The notes under the pieces: generated by a model
The model's input: only the letters and a program-made list of their open reading frames with translations
Database searches by the model: none
What the model was told of the DNA's origin: nothing
DNA from: an uncultured Verrucomicrobiota bacterium
GTDB taxonomy: Bacteria; Verrucomicrobiota; Verrucomicrobiia; Opitutales; Seribacteraceae
DNA: 64,000 nucleotides
Assembly: GCA_902569115.1 (NCBI GenBank)
Contig: CACFTI010000007.1
Location: 18,277-82,276 of the forward strand
Reading direction: 5' to 3'
Made by a program: the position numbers and the translations under genes
Shown here: positions 8,543-17,492 of the stretch, in pieces
How the letters are laid out: the number at the start of each line of letters is the position of its first letter
Numbering within the stretch: the first letter of the stretch is position 1

Positions 8543-10354
8543 TTAACTCCTAAAGCTGGGTTTTGATTTCTTTTTGAAGTCTCTGCCTTTGCCGAACTTT
8601 TTACCTTTTCCGAAGCTTTTCTTAAACTTGCCTCCTTTGCCTCCAGGGCGGGGGCGGCCTTTATCGATGGAAATATTCATCTGATGTCCCTGTACCCAAA
8701 CAGTTTTTAAAGCGTCCAGTATTTCCTTTGGCATATCCTGGGGGAGATCAATAAAGGAATGATCTTTAAACATGCGGATCTTTCCAACACTTCTCGGGTC
8801 CAATCCTACTTCGTTGGCAATCGCTCCGACAATGTCGCCTTTTTGTGCTCCATGGAATTCTCCCACTTCAATGCGGTAGCTCTGTAAATGGTCATCCCGA
8901 AAAGACTTCCGTTCAGAGCGTCCATCATCCCTTGAATTATAGTCACCCCTGTCTCCACGGTCCCGATCCCGGCGGTCCTCCCTGCGTGCCCGTTTGGATT
9001 CGATTTTGGGCATGCTGTCATAGAAAAGTGGTTTTTTGCCCGCAGCAAGAAAGGCAAGAGCTGCGGCAATATCAAGTGTGTCCTTGCTTGTTTCCTCGAC
9101 AAGTCTTTGGAGGGCTTTGCGATAGTCCCCCAATTCTCCCTTCATTCCTTCTTCGATGCGGTTGAAGAATTCCTCTTCCCGGCGTTCATTCATTTCCTCC
9201 AAGGTAGGGAATATGTACTCCGCACAAGGGACTTTCAATGTCCGCTCGATCGCCTTGAGCATGCGCATCTCTTTGTTGGTCACAAAGATAATGGCATCGC
9301 CTTCCCTGCCGGCCCGTCCGGTGCGTCCGATCCGGTGGGTATAAGATTCCAAATCAAAAGGTGCGTCATAATTAAGCACATGAGTGATTCGGTCGACATC
9401 CAGGCCTCTGGCTGCCACATCGGTGGCAACCAGCACATTAATTTTACCGCGTTTCAAGCGATCGACTGTTTTTTCCCGGAGGTTTTGGGGCATATCGCCA
9501 TTGAGCGGCTCGGCTGGATACCCTTTGCCCTGAAGTTTTTCCGCAATTTCCATGGTTGCGTTTTTGGTGCGGGCGAAAATAAGCATGGCATCAAACTTTT
9601 CGATTTCCAAGAGTTTCAGCAACATATCCCTTTTTTCGTGCTGACGTACCTTGATGAAGTGTTGCCGAATATTGGGTGAATTCTCCGCCTTAACTTTGAT
9701 GGTAATTTTAACGGGGTCCTGCATGTAGTTCTCCGCAAGCCTCTGGATAGGTTTGGGCATGGTGGCCGAGAAGAGGGCAGTCTGCCGTTCGGCAGGAGTA
9801 TGCTCAAGAATCCATTTGATGTCATCGATGAAGCCCATGCTAAGCATTTCGTCTGCTTCATCGAGAACCACGGTCTGGAGATGATCGAGTTTTAAGTACC
9901 CTTTCTCGATATGATCCATAATTCTCCCGGGGGTCCCGACGACAATTTGAGCACCTCTTTTAAATTCTTTGATCTGTTCGCCGTATCCGGTGCCTCCGTA
10001 GACGGCGACTACCCGTAACTGGGACAAATTTTCTGCAAAGCCCTCCATCGCCTCAGCTACTTGTAACGCAAGTTCACGAGTAGGAGCCAAGACGAGAATT
10101 TGGGCTCCCCTAACGGATTCGTCGAGTCTGGAGAGCAAGGGCAGCGAAAAAGCTGCAGTCTTGCCGGTTCCGGTTTGGGCAACACCGAGTAGATCTCTAC
10201 CCTCTAAGATAGGAGGGATCGAGCATTCCTGTATGGGTGAGGGCGTTTCGTATCCTGCTTTGCGGACTGCTTGAAGGATTGGCTTAGCCAATCCCATATC
10301 TTCAAAGCTTTTGGGCGTAGCCGAAGCTTCCTGAATTTCAATGTCTTGGGTCAT
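8543..10354 (-). CDS. deaD: DEAD-box ATP-dependent RNA helicase (DeaD/CsdA type)
   Basis: The track start is a TTG at 10381; the ATG at 10354 (MTQDIEIQEA) is more likely and gives about 603 residues. All helicase motifs are present: Q motif (SFEDMGL..TPSPIQ), motif I AQTGTGKT, Ia PTRELALQ, Ib TPGR, DEAD box, SAT, ATDVAARGLD and HRIGRTGRAG, in about residues 17-370. After a charged arginine/aspartate linker comes a DbpA-type RNA-binding domain (about 490-565, GDIVGAIANEVGLDPRSVG), then a basic Gly/Lys/Phe-rich tail. This order is that of DeaD/CsdA helicases, which unwind structured RNA in ribosome assembly and mRNA decay and are often cold-induced. Orthology within the several bacterial DEAD paralogues is not proven. 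Confidence 0.93.
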   Translation of the reverse strand: MTQDIEIQEASATPKSFEDMGLAKPILQAVRKAGYETPSPIQECSIPPILEGRDLLGVAQTGTGKTAAFSLPLLSRLDESVRGAQILVLAPTRELALQVAEAMEGFAENLSQLRVVAVYGGTGYGEQIKEFKRGAQIVVGTPGRIMDHIEKGYLKLDHLQTVVLDEADEMLSMGFIDDIKWILEHTPAERQTALFSATMPKPIQRLAENYMQDPVKITIKVKAENSPNIRQHFIKVRQHEKRDMLLKLLEIEKFDAMLIFARTKNATMEIAEKLQGKGYPAEPLNGDMPQNLREKTVDRLKRGKINVLVATDVAARGLDVDRITHVLNYDAPFDLESYTHRIGRTGRAGREGDAIIFVTNKEMRMLKAIERTLKVPCAEYIFPTLEEMNERREEEFFNRIEEGMKGELGDYRKALQRLVEETSKDTLDIAAALAFLAAGKKPLFYDSMPKIESKRARREDRRDRDRGDRGDYNSRDDGRSERKSFRDDHLQSYRIEVGEFHGAQKGDIVGAIANEVGLDPRSVGKIRMFKDHSFIDLPQDMPKEILDALKTVWVQGHQMNISIDKGRPRPGGKGGKFKKSFGKGKKFGKGRDFKKKSKPSFRS

Positions 10355-10656
10355 GTGAATGTGGGTTCGTTTGCTTTTCAATATCTGCCAAAAAGGTCGA
10401 ACACTCGCTCACATACTCCAACTTCCATCCATTCCACTCGTGAGCACCGGTTCTTGTGCTTGGCTTAAGTTGTTCACAGTATTTTAACTTGTTAATAATG
10501 GCGAGCCTGAAAACGAAACAAAAACATCATGATATTCATTTGAATTAGTTTAGGTCTTTGATTCACCGAATTATCCAACTTCTTGCTACCCAGAATTTTA
10601 GTAATTTAAATGTTTCGGGTTGCTTCGATCCTTGAATAATAATTTTTTTGGGGGCT
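10355..10656. other. Intergenic region, 302 bases, no gene seen
   Basis: This gap separates two divergent starts (helicase on minus, barrel protein on plus). It is AT-rich, with no ORF carrying a ribosome-binding site and no strong hairpin. It must hold both promoters and the helicase 5' leader; long leaders are common for cold-shock helicases, but I see no specific element. Confidence 0.4.
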
Positions 10657-11403
10657 GTGAAAAAATTAATCAGCCTTTTCAGTTCATTGTTTTTAGTGAT
10701 TAGCCATGCCGTTCTTGCTCACGATGCTGAGACTTCCCGACCATTTCAAAAGTTTCATGCCCATCAAATATTTGAGTCTCACTCGCATGCGGGTTGGGAG
10801 AGTCGTTACTTTTCAGAAGGAAGAGACGCATTGAATGGTAAATCTCTCTGGGCAGGCTCTTTCGAACTTGGCTATGATCATTTTTCAGGCGGGGTATGGT
10901 ATGGTCGATCCTCAGATCATTCCTACGATGAATGGCAGTATAATTTGTCGATTACGCAAGAAATGAATGGATTTGAGTTTTATGCGGATTATACCCATTT
11001 GGTTTTCGCTAAGGATGATGAATCTGATGATGAGTGGTCTGTGGGCATTAGTTATGGTGACTTACCTTGGGATATGGAATCAGCATTGGATGCAACTTAT
11101 TCGGTGGATGCGGATGGAACTTTCCTCGAATGGTCGAATGGGAAATCCTTCTCAATAAGTGAGGCGGCTGAACTTTCTGCTAATGGAATTTTCGGATGGA
11201 ATGAAGGGTATGTTTCAGATGGTCATGATGGGATGAATTATTTTGCATTCAGTTTGTCTGGGGAAAGAGTATTGAATGAAAATTTTTCCCTGGTCGGCCA
11301 TGGTACCCAAAGTTGGGCAATAGATCGGGATTTGACTTATGCCGGGGATGATCAGCTTAAAGACTTTTTCCATGTGGGTATTGGAATCGAATGGAATTTC
11401 TAA
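10657..11403 (+). CDS. Putative outer-membrane beta-barrel protein
   Basis: The track start is a TTG. A GTG at 10657 gives a textbook signal peptide (MKKLISLFSSLFLVISHAVLAH) and is preceded by GGGGGCT, so it is preferred; the product is about 248 residues. The mature protein starts with a His-rich stretch (FHAHQIFESHSHAGWES). It then shows alternating aromatic/polar strands with short Asp/Gly turns, such as SFELGYDHFSGGVWYGRSS and FEFYADYTHLVFAKDD, and ends in GIGIEWNF. A C-terminal phenylalanine after an alternating strand is the standard assembly signal of outer-membrane barrels. I do not recognise a named family and the function is unknown. Confidence 0.7.
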   Translation: MKKLISLFSSLFLVISHAVLAHDAETSRPFQKFHAHQIFESHSHAGWESRYFSEGRDALNGKSLWAGSFELGYDHFSGGVWYGRSSDHSYDEWQYNLSITQEMNGFEFYADYTHLVFAKDDESDDEWSVGISYGDLPWDMESALDATYSVDADGTFLEWSNGKSFSISEAAELSANGIFGWNEGYVSDGHDGMNYFAFSLSGERVLNENFSLVGHGTQSWAIDRDLTYAGDDQLKDFFHVGIGIEWNF

Positions 11404-11547
11404 ACCACGCAGTGAGATCGGTTCTATGCATCTTCTCTTCTTTATCTAAGAATTCTTCTTCCAGTTAAGTCATAGCACCTGGGATTAATTTCTCGGTGAT
11501 GAATAAATTTTCTAGAGTTTATTTGTTGATTTGCATTAACTGAAAAA

Positions 11548-13101
11548 ATGCGAATCATACTCTCCTTTCTTTTTGTTCTTTCGGGTTATTTCTGCTTTGG
11601 GCAGCATGACCGTGAAAGGAACGCTTTCCGTCATCTTGCTGAAGGAAAAGTCGAAAAAGCCTACTTTGAATTAAAAAATGGCAAGAAACATACAGATCCT
11701 GCGGAAAAGGCATTCATCTCAACTCTTTGCCTACTAAACGAAGAAAAAGTAGAACAGGCTTTGATGATGGCGAGAAAAGCAGTCAAGGAAGGTTTGCCAT
11801 TTGAGCGTTTTCTTGGAGAACCCCGAGAATGGCTTAAACCCTTGCGGGAGATGAAGGAATTTAGCCGTTGGGAGATAAGTCTTAATCCTTCGGCTCTGCT
11901 TCATGGACCAATGGTTGGGCAGGTAACTGATCTGACCGCAAGCTTCTGGTTCCGAACGGATGGTCCCTGTGAGATTGAAGTTGAAATAACCGGTCATTCG
12001 GGTCGGGAGAAAATCACAACATCCAAAGAAGAGGGATTTGTCGGGGTGGTGCATGTGGATGGTCTTCTTCCAAATACTTATTTCGCCTATCGGGTATTCG
12101 TAAATGGAGAGGAGTACTTGGACAACTCGAGAGAGTTTGGTTTTCGCACATTTCCTGAACCTCATGAAGGTGCGAGATTCACGATTGCTTTTGGGGGATG
12201 TTCGGGTTTTGTCCCCGAGTATGAAAAAATCTGGGAATTAATCGCCGATCACGACCCGAGAGCGATGCTGATGCTGGGCGATAATGTCTACATTGATGAT
12301 CCGGAAGATGTGAAATGGACTGGAGATTATTGCTACTCCCGCAGACATTCACGGCCGGAGTGGAAGAAGCTTGTGGCTAAAACCTCAATGCATGCAATTT
12401 ATGATGATCATGATTTTGGGATGGATGATTGTATTCCTGGATCTGAGATTAATTTTCCCAAGTGGAAGAAGCCAGTTTTGGCAAATTTCAATAAGAATTG
12501 GAATAATCCACCCGTTGGCGGTGGGATCGAAAATCCCGGGTGCTGGCAGACTTTCACCCTGGGGCAGGTTCAGATAATTATGTTGGACTGTCGATATTAC
12601 AGAGATCGAAAGAAAAAATCCATGCTTGGCCCCGTGCAAAAGAAATGGCTTTTCAAAACTCTCAATGAGTCGGAGGCTACCTTCAAAATAATTGCTTCCT
12701 CAGTTCCCTTTTCTGCAGGGATTAAGCCAGGAAGCAAAGACCCATGGGACGGATACCCCGAAGAGCGCGAAGAAATCTTCCGTTTCATAGAAAAAGAAAA
12801 AATAGAAGGAGTTGTCTTGCTTGCTGCCGATCGGCATCGGATTGATTTGCGTAAAACGAAACGACCCGAGGGGTATGATTTGTTTGAATTTGTCAGCGGT
12901 CGTCTGACGAACCGTCATGTGCATTCTGTCATCAAAACCGATGGATTGATTTGGGGGTACAATGAAACCTGCGGCTATTGCCTGCTCCATTTCGATACCA
13001 AAGCGAAGAAACCGCAGGTGAAGCTCGAGGCCTATGATAACAAGGGGAAACTTTTGTTCGCCCAAAAAATCAGTGCCCAAGACTTACGATTCGAAAACTG
13101 A
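11548..13101 (+). CDS. PhoD-like metallophosphatase, secreted
   Basis: A 517-residue protein with a signal peptide (MRIILSFLFVLSGYFCFGQ). After an N-terminal helical part and a fibronectin-like beta region (about 110-205) come the PhoD-type metallophosphatase motifs: AFGGCSGF near 212, LMLGDNVYIDD near 243, YDDHDFGMDD near 285, MLDCRYYRD near 350 and LLAADRHRID near 426. Asp, Asn and His residues in these blocks are the expected metal ligands. PhoD enzymes release phosphate from phosphomono- or diesters outside the cytoplasm; the exact substrate is not deducible. The stop lies one base from the stop of the convergent PIG-L gene. No Pho-box-like site was recognised upstream. Confidence 0.88.
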   Translation: MRIILSFLFVLSGYFCFGQHDRERNAFRHLAEGKVEKAYFELKNGKKHTDPAEKAFISTLCLLNEEKVEQALMMARKAVKEGLPFERFLGEPREWLKPLREMKEFSRWEISLNPSALLHGPMVGQVTDLTASFWFRTDGPCEIEVEITGHSGREKITTSKEEGFVGVVHVDGLLPNTYFAYRVFVNGEEYLDNSREFGFRTFPEPHEGARFTIAFGGCSGFVPEYEKIWELIADHDPRAMLMLGDNVYIDDPEDVKWTGDYCYSRRHSRPEWKKLVAKTSMHAIYDDHDFGMDDCIPGSEINFPKWKKPVLANFNKNWNNPPVGGGIENPGCWQTFTLGQVQIIMLDCRYYRDRKKKSMLGPVQKKWLFKTLNESEATFKIIASSVPFSAGIKPGSKDPWDGYPEEREEIFRFIEKEKIEGVVLLAADRHRIDLRKTKRPEGYDLFEFVSGRLTNRHVHSVIKTDGLIWGYNETCGYCLLHFDTKAKKPQVKLEAYDNKGKLLFAQKISAQDLRFEN

Positions 13102-13102
13102 T

Positions 13103-13978
13103 CTATTGTAACTGATTGAGTATGTCAGCGTCTCCCTTTTGAGAATGGCTGAGTATTTTGCCGCCCTCAAAGATTTGGTACGCTTTCCCGTTTTTCCAAC
13201 GGCTTACTTTATAAAGGGTGGCAAAATCAAAGTCCGGTGCTTTTCCACCCTGTCCGCCGACAACTTCTGCTCCTCTCCTTACATTATCCTGCATCCAGGC
13301 AGGTAATCGTAAATGAAAAGGGTTTCTTGTTACCTCGCCTTTGTGGTGAGAGAGGGCTGCAACCAGATCGGCCACTTCCTCTGGGGAATTTTCCACCATC
13401 AAATTGGGGTTTTGTATTTGTCCCCAAAATTCAGTCTCGATCAGGGTTACTTCCGCACCAGGGATTTTTTGAAGAGCATCAATGGTGAGCAGATACACAC
13501 CTAAGTGGGTTCGGTTCCAGTCTGTTGAACTTGGAAAAAAGAGAATGTCTGGATTTATCTTTTCCAGTGATAGGACCAGTTCATCGACCGCATTGGACCA
13601 GTGTGCAGGTTCCGCTTCTCTGCTTTCGGGATTGATGTTATCCAATCCAGCCTGACCAAACGATAATAAGCTGAAACCGATCCATTTACAGGCAGAGTTT
13701 AATTCTTTTTCCCGCTCCTTTTTTCTTTCAGGATTACTGCCACAAGTGATTGGTAGAACCAATACTTCCGATCCAGCTTCTCTCATCAGCCTCAGGGGTA
13801 GCCCCCCCATTACGCACTCATCATCAGGGTGGGGAGCTAAGAGCAGTACCTTGGGAGCGGTTGGATTTGACTTAACCGGTGCGGGCAATGGCATCTGACC
13901 CAAGGGCAAATCATGACCTGCCTTGAAGTTTTTACAAACAGAGTGGACAAATTCACTGTATGGGTTTGAGGAGTCCAT
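13103..13978 (-). CDS. PIG-L family deacetylase (LmbE-like)
   Basis: A 291-residue cytoplasmic protein without a signal peptide. The zinc-binding signature APHPDDECVMGG sits near residue 50, and the third ligand region is probably WNRTHLGVYLLTIDAL near residue 160. This is the PIG-L/LmbE fold, whose members hydrolyse N-acetyl groups from GlcNAc-containing lipids, mycothiol or bacillithiol precursors, or other amino sugars. The substrate here is unknown. An acetyl-sugar substrate would suit the acetylesterase-rich neighbourhood but is only inference. The gene is divergent from the large propeller protein 14116-17478, with 137 bases between the starts. Confidence 0.88.
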   Translation of the reverse strand: MDSSNPYSEFVHSVCKNFKAGHDLPLGQMPLPAPVKSNPTAPKVLLLAPHPDDECVMGGLPLRLMREAGSEVLVLPITCGSNPERKKEREKELNSACKWIGFSLLSFGQAGLDNINPESREAEPAHWSNAVDELVLSLEKINPDILFFPSSTDWNRTHLGVYLLTIDALQKIPGAEVTLIETEFWGQIQNPNLMVENSPEEVADLVAALSHHKGEVTRNPFHLRLPAWMQDNVRRGAEVVGGQGGKAPDFDFATLYKVSRWKNGKAYQIFEGGKILSHSQKGDADILNQLQ

Positions 13979-14065
13979 GTTCTAAATATGTACGAAATTT
14001 TACCTGTTACGACCAAAATGAGCGAAAATTCAGGATCGAGTAAGAATTTAGTTTTGCAGACATAT

Positions 14066-14080
14066 ACAAGTCGTACTTGT
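14066..14080. promoter_or_regulatory. Short dyad ACAAGT-CGT-ACTTGT in a divergent promoter region
   Basis: A perfect 6+3+6 inverted repeat lies in the 137-base gap between the divergent PIG-L and propeller/cytochrome genes, 36 bases before the start at 14116. It could be an operator. At this length chance occurrence is possible. Confidence 0.28.
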
Positions 14081-14115
14081 CCATCATTCAAAAAAAGTTA
14101 GTATGAGTCTTTTGT

Positions 14116-17100
14116 ATGAAAATAACCTATCTTGTTAAATTTATATTTCTGTTGCCTTTACTTTGTGTTGCAAAACCGATTGAGGTTGGAGAGCAAGACA
14201 TGCCAGAGCTATCTAACCAACCTGCACCTTTCCGGGGAAAGATTAATCACTCTGGTTACAGCGGGCATACTTGGGTGACATACCCCCATGTGGAAAATCC
14301 CGCCAGTTTGGATATGGACCCGCACGGCCGAATTTTTGTTTCGGAAGCCAATCGTTTTTGGTTCGGAGTTCCTGATCTTCGCCGGGCGCGTGAAATGATC
14401 CGCGGTGATTTTCGTTCCCGTACCACGGCTGACCGGTTGGCCTTGTATGATGCCCACGCAGATAAACGAGACCGTGCCTGGTATGAGCAAACTCCCGACC
14501 GCCTGATCAGGCTGGAGGATAGCGACGGTAATTTTGTTGCTGATAAAAGAACCCTTTTTTCGGATGCCTTTGATAAACCTTTGGATGGGATTGGGTTCTC
14601 AGTACTTGCGGAAAGAAATGCGACTTACTTTACCTGTATCCCCGCCTTACGTAAGCTCACAGATCCCAATGATGATGGGGTGGCCGACACCATGGAAAAC
14701 CTTGTGGAGGGCTTTGGTGTTCGCGTCTCTTTCATTGGTCATGATTTACACGGAATTATCCGGGGACCAGACGGTCGGCTCTATTTTACAATTGGAGATC
14801 GTGGTTTTTATGTCGAACGGGAAGATGGTGAAATCTTCGAAGCTTCGGGGAGAGGTGCGGTTTTTCGTTGTGATTCGGATGGGACTAACTTCGAAGTTTA
14901 TGCGCATGGCTTGAGGAACCCACAGGAACTTGCCTTTGACGACCAGGGGAATCTTTTCACTTTTGATAATACGGGAGATATTGGAGATAAAGCCCGGGTT
15001 GTCTATGTTTTGGATAATACAGACTCCGGTTGGGATATGGCTCACCAGTCACCTCATCATTATGCCAACGCTCTGGACTGGGGGAATTTTAAACTTAACA
15101 AATCAGTCTGGGTGGGCGAAAAAATGTTTGAGCAGTATACGCCGGATCAGCCTCAATGGGTTTATCCCCCAATCGGGCATTTGGGGAATGGCCCTTCCGG
15201 AGTGGCTTGGCTCTCTGGACAAACTGTGCCAGAGGATTTGCAGGGCGGCTTTTTGGTAACCAATTACCGGGGAGCTCCTAAGAATTCAAATATCATACAT
15301 GTTTCTTTAAAAGCGAAAGACGCCAGTTTTGAGCTTGGAGAAAACTCGGTCTTTGTGGAAGGTGTCGCTGTTTGTGATGTTGAACATGGCTACGATGGGA
15401 ATATTTATTTGGCAGACTACGGTGGTGGTTGGTCAGTAAATAAAAATGGAACCATTCAAATTCTTCGCCCGACTGATTCAAAAAGACAAGCAATCGGAAA
15501 GGAGACTGCACTTACTTTTAAGAAGGGTTTTAACCAAAGATCGCTTCCGGAACTTGAACTACTTTTAGCACATGAAGATCAAAGGGTTAGGCAGGCTGCT
15601 CAATTTGCAATGGTTGCGAAAGGGTCCACTGCTATCAAAACCTTTGCCGAGATTCTGAAAGCAGATGCCGATCCTCATGCACCTCTTCATTCCTTATGGG
15701 GATTGGGGCAGTTGTATCGTAAGGGAGTCGCTGACGCGGCCTTTCCTCTTCTAGAGAGCCTGACTTCGGATAATGAGGAAATTCGTGCAAATGCGGCGAG
15801 AACTTGTGGGGATATCCAATTGGCATCCGCGAAGAAACTGCTTTTGGATTTATTAGATGATCCCAGTCCCCGGGTCATTTCCTTGGCGACGGTTGCCCTG
15901 GGCCGAATCGCACCCAAGGGAGATAGAGAGGTTGTTGATTCACTCTTCACAAACGCAGCCAAAAACAAAGGAACCGCGTTTGATGTGACTATCCGGCATG
16001 CTTATCTTTCTGCCCTTACTCGACTGGCAAAGCCTGATCAAACTCTTGCCCGAGTTAAATCGGATTCCTTTGAGCAGCGTATGCTTTCCCTACTGGTCTG
16101 TAGAAGACAGAATCATCCACATCTTGCTCTTTTCTTGAACGACGAGAATGAGGCGATCAAAAATGAGGCCGTTTCCGCCATTTATGATACCGGAGCCCTG
16201 GATGGCCCAGCAGGTAAGGAGCTTCTTTCACTCAAGCTGGAAGACTTCCCTTTTCATCAACAGGCCAGACTGGTAGGTGCTTATTTTCGGATTGGTTCAA
16301 AGGAATCAGCTAAAGCCCTTGTTGAAACTTGTACCAATTCGATGCTGAAGGAGGAGTTGAGGATCTTCGCTTTGGAAGCGCTCTTGCGCTGGTCCATACC
16401 GATGGATACGGACCCAGTTCTTGGGCATTACCGACCCACTTTGAAAAGCACTTTTTCGCGGACTGAGCTCGTTGCATCTTCGGGAGAAAGTATTCGACAG
16501 CTTGTGGAAAAAGAGAAATCCCCAAAGCTTGCTTCCCTTTTGGGCAAATTTGTTATGGAAGCCGGGATTTCAATGGATCCAGTCGTGTTGCGCAAACAGG
16601 TCATGGATACGAATCTGAACCCGGAAGTTCGTGCTTCTAATCTTCGATCTCTTCTTAGTCTTAACGAGCCGGCTGATCATTCATTGATCGAAAAGTTGGT
16701 GGATGATCCAAGCGAGTTGGTAAGATCCGTCAGTTATGCAGGTCTTGTGGAACGGGGACTGGAAAGGTACCAAGAAAGAGTCGTCGTTGCTGTGAAAGAA
16801 GATGATCCTGTCGTGGCCCGTGCGATTTTTAAAGTTTTATCTCAAAAGAATCCTCAGGTCCTGATTGATATGTGGAAAGTGCGGGAGTTGAATTTAAAAA
16901 ATGAATTGTGGCTCGATCTCTACCATGCACTCACAGAAAGTCCCGATGAAGAGGCAAGAAAAGTCGCTGCCACCTATGCCGCTGGTGATCCGGGTAGAAT
17001 TCATGCATTGAGTTTGTACGGGGGTAATGTCGGTTCTGGAGAATTAGTTTTCCGTAATCAGGGAGCCTGCCTTCAATGTCATCAAATTGATGGAGAGGGT

Positions 17101-17478
17101 GGAGAGCAGGGACCTGAATTAAGTTTGGTGGGGGATCGTATGCAACCATCCAAACTTCTTGAATCACTGGTTAATCCCAATGCGGAGATTTCTCCCGGTT
17201 ATGGGCTTTCGACTGTGAGTTTAAAGAACGGAGATGCGCAGGTGGGCAGAATCTTGGCGGATGAGGATGACTCCCTAGTTCTTCTATCACCTGACGGCAA
17301 GAAGCAGGAACTCAGTAAAGGGGATGTGGCTTTCGTATCTCCACCGATATCCGCAATGCCTCCCTTGGGTATGACTCTGAATCCAAATGATTTGCGTGAT
17401 TTGATTGCTTATCTGGGTTCCCGAAATAAGGAGTCCATCTCCAAGCTCAAGCGGGAGACGGAACACGGCGAAAAGTAA
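14116..17478 (+). CDS. Propeller/HEAT-repeat/cytochrome c protein (PVC-type heme-binding dehydrogenase)
   Basis: A 1120-residue secreted protein with signal peptide (MKITYLVKFIFLLPLLCVA). The N-terminal region (about 45-460) is a sorbosone-dehydrogenase-like beta-propeller of the putative membrane-bound dehydrogenase type, with blades such as GPDGRLYFTIGDRGFY and LRNPQELAFDDQGNLF. The middle (about 480-950) is a string of HEAT-like helical repeats (for example DEEIRANAARTCGDIQLASA). The C-terminal domain carries CLQCH near residue 985 and a downstream PPLGMTL that may supply the distal methionine, as in the PVC-specific putative heme-binding domain. Such proteins are thought to oxidise sugars or related alcohols in the periplasm. 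It stands alone on its strand between a PIG-L deacetylase and a PhoD-like protein. Confidence 0.92.
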   Translation: MKITYLVKFIFLLPLLCVAKPIEVGEQDMPELSNQPAPFRGKINHSGYSGHTWVTYPHVENPASLDMDPHGRIFVSEANRFWFGVPDLRRAREMIRGDFRSRTTADRLALYDAHADKRDRAWYEQTPDRLIRLEDSDGNFVADKRTLFSDAFDKPLDGIGFSVLAERNATYFTCIPALRKLTDPNDDGVADTMENLVEGFGVRVSFIGHDLHGIIRGPDGRLYFTIGDRGFYVEREDGEIFEASGRGAVFRCDSDGTNFEVYAHGLRNPQELAFDDQGNLFTFDNTGDIGDKARVVYVLDNTDSGWDMAHQSPHHYANALDWGNFKLNKSVWVGEKMFEQYTPDQPQWVYPPIGHLGNGPSGVAWLSGQTVPEDLQGGFLVTNYRGAPKNSNIIHVSLKAKDASFELGENSVFVEGVAVCDVEHGYDGNIYLADYGGGWSVNKNGTIQILRPTDSKRQAIGKETALTFKKGFNQRSLPELELLLAHEDQRVRQAAQFAMVAKGSTAIKTFAEILKADADPHAPLHSLWGLGQLYRKGVADAAFPLLESLTSDNEEIRANAARTCGDIQLASAKKLLLDLLDDPSPRVISLATVALGRIAPKGDREVVDSLFTNAAKNKGTAFDVTIRHAYLSALTRLAKPDQTLARVKSDSFEQRMLSLLVCRRQNHPHLALFLNDENEAIKNEAVSAIYDTGALDGPAGKELLSLKLEDFPFHQQARLVGAYFRIGSKESAKALVETCTNSMLKEELRIFALEALLRWSIPMDTDPVLGHYRPTLKSTFSRTELVASSGESIRQLVEKEKSPKLASLLGKFVMEAGISMDPVVLRKQVMDTNLNPEVRASNLRSLLSLNEPADHSLIEKLVDDPSELVRSVSYAGLVERGLERYQERVVVAVKEDDPVVARAIFKVLSQKNPQVLIDMWKVRELNLKNELWLDLYHALTESPDEEARKVAATYAAGDPGRIHALSLYGGNVGSGELVFRNQGACLQCHQIDGEGGEQGPELSLVGDRMQPSKLLESLVNPNAEISPGYGLSTVSLKNGDAQVGRILADEDDSLVLLSPDGKKQELSKGDVAFVSPPISAMPPLGMTLNPNDLRDLIAYLGSRNKESISKLKRETEHGEK

Positions 17479-17492
17479 TACTCAACCTTTTC

